From NCBI GenBank assembly GCA_028712695.1, contig JAQTQZ010000008.1:58224-122223 (forward strand): 64,000 nucleotides of DNA, in the 5' to 3' direction. The stretch comes from Methylovulum sp. Lineage in GTDB: Bacteria; Pseudomonadota; Gammaproteobacteria; Methylococcales; Methylomonadaceae. The notes under the pieces are model-generated. The model had not been told where the DNA came from, did not search any database, and saw only the letters and a list, made by a program, of their open reading frames with translations. Each line of letters opens with the position of its first letter. Within the stretch, counting starts at the first letter, position 1. Made by a program: the position numbers and the translations under genes. Shown here piece after piece: positions 45,006 through 52,877 of the stretch.

Positions 45006-46007
45006 TTATTTAAGCGGCAAATCCCTGACAAACACCGTTTCTGCGCCAGCTTTTGTGGCATCCAGATTGCTGGGGGCACCAACAGGCGCAGGTGGGTTGT
45101 AATTAACAATTTCTTTTTGTTGTGCCAGGCTAACGCCGACCATCAAACCGTTGGTGGCCAAGCTGGCAAGGCTCCCGAAAATAGGTGCATCCGTTGCAGA
45201 CTTAGCCAGCCGATGGTTGAAACCGGCAAGGCGCATGATGCGTACGGTTTTGCCTGCGGGTACGGTGATGGGGTAACCATCAACAAAGTCATCATTTCCG
45301 GTGGCGGGCGTGTGTGCCACGTCCAGCAAAGGTGTCACCGCCGCACCGGTTTGGAAACGGCCAAAACTGTTGACCACATCCGAAGGGATTGTTTGGTAAC
45401 TGACAAACCAAGTGTCGGCATTTTCGACCGCCGTATTGCCGCTGCTGCTGGCGTGGATAGCGGTGTTGGAATCGGAACCCAAGTTACAGTCATAGGTGGC
45501 GGTGACGCTGATGGGGGCAGCGGTGGGGTTGGTAAAGCTGTCCACCATGCGCAACGCATACGTGTCATTAGCCAGCGCGGTCGGATGGAAATAGAACTGG
45601 CGCTGCACGTTTAGGCCGGAAAGCGTTGCCGGATCGGTGGTCAATGTTGTGCCGGTGTAATCGACAATCCCGTCCGGGTCTTTGTAAGCGGTGCCGGCAA
45701 TGGACAGCACATGGCAGCCATCGTACGCATCGCTAGGGGTGGCAACGCCTGCCTCTGTGGAAACAGCCGCCGTATAACTCGCTTCCGTCATGCCAAAACC
45801 GAGCGCCCCCAAAACACCAGAGGTGCTAGAACTAGCATCAAATTGGTCACTGATTTGCCCGACAATGAAAGCGTTGGTGGCAGTAATATTAACTGCAGCC
45901 GCCTGTGCACGGCTGGCGATGCCAGCACCCGCCAGCATAAACGCCCCCATTGCGGTCGCGCCAAGATTTAAGCGTAATGATTCAAAGCTCGTTTTTTTTG
46001 TAGTCAT
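45006..46007 (-). CDS. Secreted protein of unknown function (333 aa)
   Basis: A signal peptide (AMGAFMLAGAGIASRAQA) is followed by a Thr/Ala/Asn-rich, probably beta-rich mature part. I do not recognise a domain. Two or three cysteines (DGCHVL, ATYDCNLG) could form a disulfide. The C-terminus lacks a sorting signal. A TTTG tetranucleotide repeat lies just upstream of its ribosome site. Its proximity to an exosortase and a sulfotransferase suggests a cell-surface role, but nothing proves it. Confidence 0.6.
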   Translation of the reverse strand: MTTKKTSFESLRLNLGATAMGAFMLAGAGIASRAQAAAVNITATNAFIVGQISDQFDASSSTSGVLGALGFGMTEASYTAAVSTEAGVATPSDAYDGCHVLSIAGTAYKDPDGIVDYTGTTLTTDPATLSGLNVQRQFYFHPTALANDTYALRMVDSFTNPTAAPISVTATYDCNLGSDSNTAIHASSSGNTAVENADTWFVSYQTIPSDVVNSFGRFQTGAAVTPLLDVAHTPATGNDDFVDGYPITVPAGKTVRIMRLAGFNHRLAKSATDAPIFGSLASLATNGLMVGVSLAQQKEIVNYNPPAPVGAPSNLDATKAGAETVFVRDLPLK

Positions 46008-46018
46008 AGCGTTAAGCC

Positions 46019-46034
46019 TTTGTTTGTTTGTTTG
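46019..46034. repeat. Tetranucleotide tract (TTTG)x4
   Basis: Four TTTG units sit immediately upstream of the AAAGG ribosome site of the 333-residue secreted gene, read as CAAA repeats on that strand. Slippage there could alter expression; only four units makes this weak. Confidence 0.6.
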
Positions 46035-46119
46035 TTTTTAGGAAAAATGCGAGTGAAGTTTAAAGGTTAAATGTTAAGGTTTAAAAAATTATGCCATAAT
46101 TTTGAGAGAAAGCCTTTGG

Positions 46120-48333
46120 TTAGTGCATATCTGCTGCGGCAAGCTGCGTAAACAAAGGCGTTAGGGGATCATTGTAACCCCGCCATTTTTCCACCGACTT
46201 TTGATAGAGCGGTTGCCGCACCTGCGAAACACTGGCGGTGCGCACCAGATTATCGTTGCGGTGAAAGTCCAGGCAAGCAGGAGCCCAAGGCAAACCGATG
46301 AAGTCCAACAGCCGGCGGATTTGCGCTTCCGGATCGGTCACCAGCTGTTCGTAATCTACCGTCAATATCGGCACCGGCAACACCGCTTGCCAATGGCGCA
46401 TGATGCGTTTGTGCTGCATCAAGCGTGTGGCGATGTGGTCTTGATGGCAGGCCCACTGGATTTGGCCGAACTGGGTCATCCAACACGAGACGGCAATGTC
46501 GCGCGGATCGCGGCGCACATAAATTAGCTTGGCATTGGGGAACAATGTCGTCAGCCAACCGAGCTGGCTGTAATTGTCAGGCATTTTGTCGACAATCCGC
46601 CTGATGTCGGTACGTCCGCTTTTAAGGCGCAATTTTGCCAATTTATCCAAATGCCACGCGGCGCTGGTTTGCACCGCTACGGGGGTAAGGTCGGCCAGGC
46701 AATCCAGTGATGTGCTTTCGGGGTTGCCCATCAACCACGGCAGACGGCTAAACCCGCGCATGGCGAACGGGCATTCGCCCACGCCCAACACGTGCGGATG
46801 GCTGGCAAGGATTTGCTCGGTCAACGTGGTGCCCGAACGTGGCATACCGACCACAAAAACGGGCACCGCGCTGTCGTCACCAAAACCAGCAGTACGGCGG
46901 AAAAAATCTGTGCTGTAAGTTTCTATCAGGGCGGTGATGTGCCGCTCGTAGTCTTCCGGGTCATAATCCCAACCCCGTTGGGTTTTGTATCGCCAATATA
47001 AGGCGTTGCCTTGTTCGACATGTTGGGCGGCGGCGGCGTAGTCTTTAATGCCGTCATAGTAATAGGCCAAACCGTTGTGCAACGAGGCCCGCGCACCGTC
47101 ACGCAACAGCGGGTCTTGTAATAAAGCCAGCATCCGTGTGCTGTCATCTGCGCCCAGTTTACCCCGAAGGCTAGTGGCAAGGCCGTTTAGTGCGGCGATA
47201 TTGCTGGGATTTTGCACCAAGGCACGGCGTTGTGCCGCTTCGGCTTCTTGCATTTTTCCAGCCGATGCCAGTACACCACCCATTTTTGCATGGATGCCAG
47301 CGATTTCTGGCCGTAACGCCGCCGCCGTTTGGTAATGGCGTAGTGCGCCGTCAGCATCGCCATTTTCCCAAAGTGCCTGCGCGATGCCGAGATGGGCTTC
47401 ATAATGGTCAGGCGCACGTTCCAGAATGTCTTCCAATGCCGTCTGGGCTTTTTCTTCCTGTTTTTGTTCCAGCCATATCAGTGCCAAGGTGACTTGGTTT
47501 TCAATGTTGTCCGGCTCAATTTCCAACGCTTGGCATAACCACGCTTCAGCCTGCGCCAAATCGCCGGTTTCTAGCCAAACTTTACCGATATTGCCGCGCA
47601 ACGTCGCCGACTGCGGCATGTGTTGATAGGCGGTGGCATAGGCATCCATGGCTTCTTCCAGCTGTTCCATCGCTATCAGGCAACGCCCCAAGTTCATATA
47701 GGCCGTGCCGTCTTCCGGCGTGAGCCCAACCGCGCATTGGCAATGTTCTAACGCTTTATGCCATTGCCCCAAGGCCAACAATAGCGGCCCTAAATTGGTA
47801 TGGGCATGTGCATCGTCAGGATTTTTTCGTAACGCTTGCTGGTAAGCGTCCCGCGCTTCCTGCAACCGCCCCAATTCACGCAGGGCATCGGCGCGTAACC
47901 CGTGTAAGCGCCCGTCTTGCGGCGCCTGTTTGAGCGCCTGTTGGAACGTGGCAAGGGCTTCATCCGGTTGTTTAAGTTGCAACAGGCAACAGCCCAAGTT
48001 GATACGGGCAGGGACGTAATCAGGGTTTAATTCCAACGCCTTGCGGCAACTGATTGCCCCTGCGTCAATTTGACCGGTACGCCGCAACGCTTCGCCTAAG
48101 TTGCTGTGGTAGTGTGCGGCGAGGGGTGCAAGTGCCACAGCACGGCGGAAAAATTCAATGGCTGGTGCCGCTTGTTGCTGTTGCAGCAACGCCGCACCCA
48201 GCCAATGCAGCACTTGATGATTGTTAGGCGTGGTTTTTAAGCGTTTACGGCACAGGCGTTCTGCTTGGCTAAAGCGCCCGTGTTGGAGATGGTTGAGGAT
48301 TTGTGCCGGGTTAAATGAGGAAGATTGGCGCAT
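46120..48333 (-). CDS. TPR-repeat protein with C-terminal sulfotransferase domain
   Basis: In this 737-residue protein, residues ~1-440 are about a dozen tetratricopeptide repeats (for example HYHSNLGEALRRTGQIDAGA and DDAHAHTNLGPLLLALGQW). The C-terminal third is a sulfotransferase fold with the 5'-phosphosulfate loop VVGMPRSGTTLTEQILASHP and the 3'-phosphate motif YVRRDPRDIAVSCW. It probably sulfates a surface or secreted acceptor using PAPS. No signal peptide is seen. It is on the same strand as the secreted unknown. Confidence 0.92.
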   Translation of the reverse strand: MRQSSSFNPAQILNHLQHGRFSQAERLCRKRLKTTPNNHQVLHWLGAALLQQQQAAPAIEFFRRAVALAPLAAHYHSNLGEALRRTGQIDAGAISCRKALELNPDYVPARINLGCCLLQLKQPDEALATFQQALKQAPQDGRLHGLRADALRELGRLQEARDAYQQALRKNPDDAHAHTNLGPLLLALGQWHKALEHCQCAVGLTPEDGTAYMNLGRCLIAMEQLEEAMDAYATAYQHMPQSATLRGNIGKVWLETGDLAQAEAWLCQALEIEPDNIENQVTLALIWLEQKQEEKAQTALEDILERAPDHYEAHLGIAQALWENGDADGALRHYQTAAALRPEIAGIHAKMGGVLASAGKMQEAEAAQRRALVQNPSNIAALNGLATSLRGKLGADDSTRMLALLQDPLLRDGARASLHNGLAYYYDGIKDYAAAAQHVEQGNALYWRYKTQRGWDYDPEDYERHITALIETYSTDFFRRTAGFGDDSAVPVFVVGMPRSGTTLTEQILASHPHVLGVGECPFAMRGFSRLPWLMGNPESTSLDCLADLTPVAVQTSAAWHLDKLAKLRLKSGRTDIRRIVDKMPDNYSQLGWLTTLFPNAKLIYVRRDPRDIAVSCWMTQFGQIQWACHQDHIATRLMQHKRIMRHWQAVLPVPILTVDYEQLVTDPEAQIRRLLDFIGLPWAPACLDFHRNDNLVRTASVSQVRQPLYQKSVEKWRGYNDPLTPLFTQLAAADMH

Positions 48334-48369
48334 AAGTCGTGTGGTTAATAGTTGTTGCGGACAAATTTT

Positions 48370-48404
48370 CGGTTTTTATATGCGGTAAGTATCGCGTACC
48401 GTTA
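48370..48404. repeat. Worn copy of the TCGGTTTTT...GGTACGC repeat
   Basis: TCGGTTTTTATATGCGGTAAGTATCGCGTACCG resembles the repeat at 31243-31283. A short CGGTA/TACCG hairpin remains. Confidence 0.4.
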
Positions 48405-48588
48405 ATGAAATTATGATAAAAATCAATATAAAAGGTGTGCAATGTGTCTCCTTGCTGATGTTGTTTTGATGAAACGTCAATAAATCCCGGCGGTTTAGTT
48501 GAATTCGATAGAAAAAATAATTAAAGTGGCTGACGATGTGATAATAACTACACAAAATGGCAACACATCCCAACTGAGGAGACCCCGA

Positions 48589-48990
48589 ATGAAAATAACA
48601 ACGCCCTATCAATCCTTGCTATTGATCTCTGCACTTTTAGCCAATGGCGGCGCGTTCGCCTATGATCCCGATAAAGAAAAAGACTGCAAAAAACCCCGCT
48701 TCTCTGATTTCAATCTGACGGAATATAGCGCCGCCAATGAAGTTAAGATAGCGCCCGAAACCGAATTTTTTTTCAAGTTATCGCCTTGGGTAGATCCCAG
48801 CACCATTAAAGTGACTATAAAAGGCCAGCCTATCGAATTTACCGTCGACAGCAATAGCAGCTTCCATAAAGTGACCGCCAAGTTGCCGGCTGCGTTGGCT
48901 GGACAATTCGCCAGAATTAATGCCAGCGCCAAAGCCGTTTTAGGCTGCGATAGCCAAGATGGCTGGCTGGTTAAGATAGCCGAACAATAA
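48589..48990 (+). CDS. Small secreted protein of unknown function (133 aa)
   Basis: ATG 48589 follows a TGAGGAGA ribosome site; the ORF-track start at 48499 is too early. A signal peptide (LLISALLANGGAFA) is followed by a compact beta-rich domain with two or three cysteines (EKDCKK, LGCDSQDGW) likely forming a disulfide. The segment KIAPETEFFFKLSPWVDPSTI suggests an Ig-like sandwich. No family recognised. A small CCCCTT-CAT-AAGGGG hairpin directly follows the stop. Confidence 0.65.
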   Translation: MKITTPYQSLLLISALLANGGAFAYDPDKEKDCKKPRFSDFNLTEYSAANEVKIAPETEFFFKLSPWVDPSTIKVTIKGQPIEFTVDSNSSFHKVTAKLPAALAGQFARINASAKAVLGCDSQDGWLVKIAEQ

Positions 48991-49253
48991 CCCCTTCATA
49001 AGGGGCAGGCAAACCTGTCCCTCTGCATGGACAGTCAAATTTTGTTTATGCCAAGCCTTTTTACTGGGCAGGCATCTACGCGTTTGTATCAAAATCCTGA
49101 ACCAGGTTGTTTTAGGAATCCAATTCCGTCATTTGTTGGTGCCTGGCCTAAGGCAGCGTTCCGGTGCGGGTAACAGCCAAACTTCCTGATGATTTCATTA
49201 ACCCAGAATGCCACTATGTCTTGGTAACTAAGCACCATTAATTAACAATGGTT

Positions 49254-49850
49254 TCATGTGTTTTGTAAAACTAGCAGCCGGTTATTGGCAGGCATGGCAA
49301 CATCATTGATTAATTCAAGGCCTGCGGAGGCCGCCAACAACACGATGTCTTCAAAGTCCCTTATGCCGCTTAAGCTGTTCTGGTTTTTTAGCCATTGGTC
49401 AAAGCGGGCGTTGCTGTCACTGGTGTAAGCGCCGTTATAGTTGAATGGCCCATAAATGCACACAAACGCCTTGGCATTCAGGTGAACGGCCAGGCGGTCA
49501 AACAAAACCCGCACTTCCTCCCAACGCATGATGTGCAGCGTATTGGCGGTGAATAAACCGTCAATAGTAGTGCAAGGCCATACCGCATCAATGACATCCA
49601 GCGTTAATGGCGGTTTCAGGTTGGGTATGTGCGCGTCTTCCCGCCACAAACTGATACCGGGGATATAAGCGCTTCTATCGGTCGGTTGCCATTCAAGATG
49701 CGGGAGGTGCTTGGCAAAATAACAGGCGTGTTGACCGGTGCCGCTGCCGATTTCCCAAACGGTGGCGGGCGTTGAAAAAACGCTGCTGATCACTTGCAAA
49801 ATCGGCGCTTTGTTATTTTCACAGGCCTGAGAAAAAGGTTTTTGGATCAT
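49254..49850 (-). CDS. DUF938 SAM-dependent methyltransferase
   Basis: The 198-residue class I methyltransferase fold has the SAM loop VWEIGSGTGQHACYFA and the family segments LHIMRWEEV and YGPFNYNGAYTSDSNARFD. DUF938 proteins are widespread and of unknown substrate. Divergent from the FemAB-like gene by 53 nt. Confidence 0.85.
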   Translation of the reverse strand: MIQKPFSQACENNKAPILQVISSVFSTPATVWEIGSGTGQHACYFAKHLPHLEWQPTDRSAYIPGISLWREDAHIPNLKPPLTLDVIDAVWPCTTIDGLFTANTLHIMRWEEVRVLFDRLAVHLNAKAFVCIYGPFNYNGAYTSDSNARFDQWLKNQNSLSGIRDFEDIVLLAASAGLELINDVAMPANNRLLVLQNT

Positions 49851-49903
49851 GTTTTTTGCTGGATTGATGATATTCTGTTGTTTTAACTGTACTGTTTTTA
49901 AAA

Positions 49904-51040
49904 ATGGAAGTAAAACAAATCAATGGCATGGCGCAAATTGACGGCAAGGACTGGAACCGGCTTGCCGGTGATGCTTATCCTTTTTTGCGCCATGCGTTTT
50001 TATTGGCGCTGGAGCAAAGTGGTTCGGTCTGCGCGCAAACCGGTTGGATTCCTGCGCATTTGCTGGTGATGGCTGAAGGCGAACTGGTCGCCTTTATGCC
50101 GCTGTATCTCAAACAGCATTCTTGGGGCGAATATGTGTTTGACCAGCAGTGGGCGCAAGCTTATCAACAACATGGCCTCAATTATTATCCAAAATGGCTG
50201 ACAGCTATCCCGCTGACGCCGTGCCAAGGGGCGCGCATTGTCATCAAAACCGGTATTGACCCGGTTGAAGTCACGCACACATTACTGGCTTTTATAAAAC
50301 AGCTTTCCGAACAACGGGGCATTTCATCATGGCATTGTTTGTTCCCTGCCCCGCAACAGGCTGAACAGTTACGGGCATTGGGCCTAAGCATCCGCGAGGG
50401 TGTGCAGTTTCATTGGTTTAACAGGGGTTACCGGGATTTTAATGATTTTTTGCAAACCTTGAGCGCCAGTAAACGCAAAATGCTCAAGCGCGAACGCCGC
50501 CGCGTGGAAGAGCAAGGCGTCCATTTATTGCGTATTGCAGGGGCGGAAGTCAGTGCTGCGCAATGGCAGGCATTTTTTCAGTTTTACACGATGACTTATT
50601 TAAAATGGGGCTCGCAGCCGTATTTGAATCTGGCGTTTTTTCAGCAAATAGCCGCAACTATGGGTGAACAATTATTGCTGGTGTTGGCAGTTAAGGATGA
50701 TAAATATGTGGGTGCGGCGCTGAGTTTTGTCGGTGGCGACACGATGTATGGCCGCTATTGGGGCTGTTACGAAGAATATAACAGCCTGCATTTTGAAGCC
50801 TGCTATTACCAAGGCTTGGACTATTGCATCGAACATGGCTTAAAGCGCTTTGACTCAGGCGCTCAAGGGGAGCATAAAATCTCCCGTGGCTTTGAACCCA
50901 TCACCACGTATTCCGCGCACTGGCTCAAAGATGCCGGGTTTGCCAAAGCAATCGGAGAATTTTTAGCCCAAGAACAAAAAAGCGTGCAGCTTTATAAACA
51001 GGATGCGGCTTCTTATCTGCCTTTTAAGCAGGAAATATGA
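49904..51040 (+). CDS. FemAB-like acyltransferase (DUF482, GNAT fold)
   Basis: The 378-residue protein has the DUF482 pattern: PFLRHAFLLALEQSGSV, a basic LSASKRKMLKRERRRVEEQG and FEACYYQGLDYCIEHGLKRFDSGAQGEHKISRGFEP near the end. FemAB relatives add amino acids from aminoacyl-tRNA to peptidoglycan or similar acceptors; the acceptor here is unknown. A 1.8-kb inverted-repeat element begins 2 nt after its stop. Confidence 0.87.
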   Translation: MEVKQINGMAQIDGKDWNRLAGDAYPFLRHAFLLALEQSGSVCAQTGWIPAHLLVMAEGELVAFMPLYLKQHSWGEYVFDQQWAQAYQQHGLNYYPKWLTAIPLTPCQGARIVIKTGIDPVEVTHTLLAFIKQLSEQRGISSWHCLFPAPQQAEQLRALGLSIREGVQFHWFNRGYRDFNDFLQTLSASKRKMLKRERRRVEEQGVHLLRIAGAEVSAAQWQAFFQFYTMTYLKWGSQPYLNLAFFQQIAATMGEQLLLVLAVKDDKYVGAALSFVGGDTMYGRYWGCYEEYNSLHFEACYYQGLDYCIEHGLKRFDSGAQGEHKISRGFEPITTYSAHWLKDAGFAKAIGEFLAQEQKSVQLYKQDAASYLPFKQEI

Positions 51041-51042
51041 GC

Positions 51043-51134
51043 TGTAAAACTCTGAACTTGATTTGACAATTGCCAAAATTAGTCTCAACTGCATCAGACA
51101 TTGACTGTCTCAGTTCGACCCTTTGCAGACAGAT
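51043..51134 (+). repeat. Left ~92-bp inverted repeat of the toxin-antitoxin element
   Basis: Starts TGTAAAACTCTGAACTTGA and ends GCAGACAGAT. Its reverse complement recurs at 52765-52857 with roughly 11 differences over 93 positions and one 1-nt gap. The pair encloses the three genes 51354-52593. Confidence 0.85.
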
Positions 51135-51252
51135 AGGAGTTAATGGGCAATGACAAGAACAAACAGATAAGCTGTCAGTCAAAATGTGATTAGCTTGTGT
51201 ATAGCTCATTTTTGATGTCTTCAGGCAAAATGAACACGGATATTATGAAATC

Positions 51253-51267
51253 TTTACGAAACGTAAA
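51253..51267. promoter_or_regulatory. Palindromic operator TTTACGAAACGTAAA
   Basis: Perfect 6-bp arms around AAA. It matches the second site 36 nt downstream under the consensus TWTACGWAACGTAWA, a likely autoregulatory site of the antitoxin. Confidence 0.6.
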
Positions 51268-51288
51268 CAACCCCATGAACTTAATTTT

Positions 51289-51303
51289 TATACGTAACGT
51301 ATA
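51289..51303. promoter_or_regulatory. Palindromic operator TATACGTAACGTATA
   Basis: Perfect 7-bp arms around one A. It sits at the expected -35 position relative to a TATACT -10 box at 51321-51326, so binding would block RNA polymerase. Confidence 0.65.
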
Positions 51304-51320
51304 AAAAAATGATTTTTTGC

Positions 51321-51326
51321 TATACT
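51321..51326 (+). promoter_or_regulatory. Probable -10 box (TATACT) of the toxin-antitoxin operon
   Basis: TATACT lies 28 nt upstream of the first ATG, preceded by TTTTTTGC. The -35 is weak and overlapped by the operator at 51289-51303. Confidence 0.45.
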
Positions 51327-51353
51327 AACGTTCAAATCACGAAAGAAGAGCCC

Positions 51354-51749
51354 ATGACGGCAGCTTATGACATTCAGCATTTAATTAGCGCTTGCGAAAC
51401 AGGAAGCGTTATATTCGTGACAAAGGCAGCTCAGGACGATGCTAGCGCGCATTTCAAGCTGCGCACGAATAGCGATGTTTATGCATTTATAGCTAATGGA
51501 GGTTTAGAAAATCTCAACCATATTAATACGAAAGAATGGGAAAACAATCCCAACCCTGAGACAGAAATTATGGTGGATGCTTACGACTTTTACTCAGGAA
51601 AAAAACAAGGTTATATTGCCTTCTTTTTTAATCCTAAAACACAAAAATGGATCATTAAGTCATTTAAACAGAATCTTAAACAACGCCCCAAAAATAATGC
51701 AATAGAAGAACAGTTAAAACTTGCATTCCAAATAGGAGAAACAAAATGA
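51354..51749 (+). CDS. Candidate toxin, MqsR/RelE-like, of a two-gene module
   Basis: The 131-residue protein starts at ATG 51354 behind GAAAGAAGAG. Its C-terminal part MVDAYDFYSGKKQGYIAFFF...IIKSFKQN resembles the strand pattern and ending of MqsR-type RNases, but the match is weak and the N-terminal part is not recognised. The stop overlaps the next ATG by 4 nt (ATGA), and the partner looks like an MqsA-type zinc/HTH antitoxin. The toxin role is inferred mainly from that pairing and from the operators. Confidence 0.55.
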   Translation: MTAAYDIQHLISACETGSVIFVTKAAQDDASAHFKLRTNSDVYAFIANGGLENLNHINTKEWENNPNPETEIMVDAYDFYSGKKQGYIAFFFNPKTQKWIIKSFKQNLKQRPKNNAIEEQLKLAFQIGETK

Positions 51750-52336
51750 CTAAATCATGCCCTGCTTGTGGCTCAGACTCAATTAATACTTCCGAAATAC
51801 ATAACCGTATCCATATCGCTTATGGAGATAATGATGAATATATCGAAGTTGTTGATCACTGCTTATCTTGCGGTGAAGAAGGCGATTTTTCTGATGTAAA
51901 CAATACCGAGATAAACAGGGTTCTCAATCAAGCAAAAAGACACTCGGTTTGTAATATCATTGATTTTTTGCAAGACCAGAATGTCAAGACAGCTTATCTT
52001 GAAAGGGCGTTAGAGCTTCCAGCAAGAACCGTCAATCGCTGGAAAACAAAAGAACCATCAGCATCCGGTTTAGCGCTATTGAGAATAATACGAACATATC
52101 CATGGATACTTGAAGTAGCAGATGCAGATTATGATGAAACTGTTTCAAGATCGAAATTATTGGAACAAGCTGCAAAAGACTTTTACCAAATCTGTGAAGC
52201 AAACAATTTCGATCAAAAATATAGGGTTGCTCCAGGACGTTTTGAAGCAACCATTGCCACTAAACCTGAATTCATTAAAACAACATTCACTGCTAATAAC
52301 GACAATAACATTACTGCGAATCATTGTAACTACTAA
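51746..52336 (+). CDS. MqsA-like antitoxin/regulator with zinc ribbon and HTH
   Basis: The 196-residue protein has an N-terminal zinc ribbon with CPACGSDS and HCLSCGEEGDF (residues 5-47), then a helix-turn-helix (AYLERALELPARTVNRWKTK, about 80-100) and a C-terminal ~75 residues that I do not recognise. The zinc-then-HTH order is that of MqsA, which binds palindromes in its own promoter; two palindromes lie upstream here. In E. coli the antitoxin is shorter (131 aa). Confidence 0.72.
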   Translation: MTKSCPACGSDSINTSEIHNRIHIAYGDNDEYIEVVDHCLSCGEEGDFSDVNNTEINRVLNQAKRHSVCNIIDFLQDQNVKTAYLERALELPARTVNRWKTKEPSASGLALLRIIRTYPWILEVADADYDETVSRSKLLEQAAKDFYQICEANNFDQKYRVAPGRFEATIATKPEFIKTTFTANNDNNITANHCNY

Positions 52337-52356
52337 ACATCTGGAAAAAACAAATT

Positions 52357-52593
52357 ATGGCCGAAACGACAAAAATTGAATTTACAAATAATGAGTTGCT
52401 GCGTATTTTGTTAAGAGAACAAAATATAACAGAAGGGAATTGGATATTAGCTGCCTCATTTAAGTTCGGTGCAATGAACATGGGAGAATCACCTTCCGAA
52501 GCTTCGCCTACCGCAGTGGCAACTATATCCAGAATAGCTATAGAGAGAGTGCACGATCCCTTGCCATTTTCAGTGAATGCTGCCGAGCTGTAA
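52357..52593 (+). CDS. Small hypothetical protein of the toxin-antitoxin element
   Basis: The 78-residue acidic to neutral protein begins MAETTKIEFTNNELLRILL. No family recognised and no signal or membrane segment. It starts 20 nt after the antitoxin stop and lies inside the inverted repeats, so it may be a third component of the module. Confidence 0.5.
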   Translation: MAETTKIEFTNNELLRILLREQNITEGNWILAASFKFGAMNMGESPSEASPTAVATISRIAIERVHDPLPFSVNAAEL

Positions 52594-52602
52594 TCATCTA
52601 TA

Positions 52603-52714
52603 CCCAAGGCCATAAGGTGCGCAGACTATAGGGTGCTGCCGTCAGGCGCACCGTTCGCGATCGTTGCGCCTCGCATGGCGCGGCACAACCTATAGGTGGC
52701 CGCACCTTTTTGGG
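52603..52714. repeat. Large imperfect hairpin (~112 nt) at the 3' end of the element
   Basis: CCCAA...AAGGTGCG at the left pairs with CGCACCTTTTTGGG at the right. Inside, CTATAGG pairs with CCTATAG and AGGCGCA with TTGCGCCT near the apex. It is GC-rich compared with the flanking genes. It could terminate the operon, or be an element end or structured RNA. Confidence 0.6.
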
Positions 52715-52764
52715 ATTACGGCTGGCGGCTGTAGATCAATCAGCAGACCTTCGTCAGAAAAACC

Positions 52765-52857
52765 ATCTGTCTGCTTTTGGCCGAACTGAGACCGTCAATG
52801 TTCTGATGAAGTTGAAACTAATTTTGGCAATTGCCAAATCAAGTTCAGGGTTTTACA
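52765..52857 (-). repeat. Right ~93-bp inverted repeat of the toxin-antitoxin element
   Basis: Reverse complement of 51043-51134 with about 88 percent identity by eye. It ends 20 nt before the batB stop. No target-site duplication is clear at the outer edges. Confidence 0.85.
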
Positions 52858-52877
52858 TATAAGCCTATCAGCCCCGC

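Noticed and set aside
52603-52714. Integron attC site
   Set aside because: The fold lacks clear R and L core boxes (RYYYAAC/GTTRRRY) in the right places, and no integrase is present.
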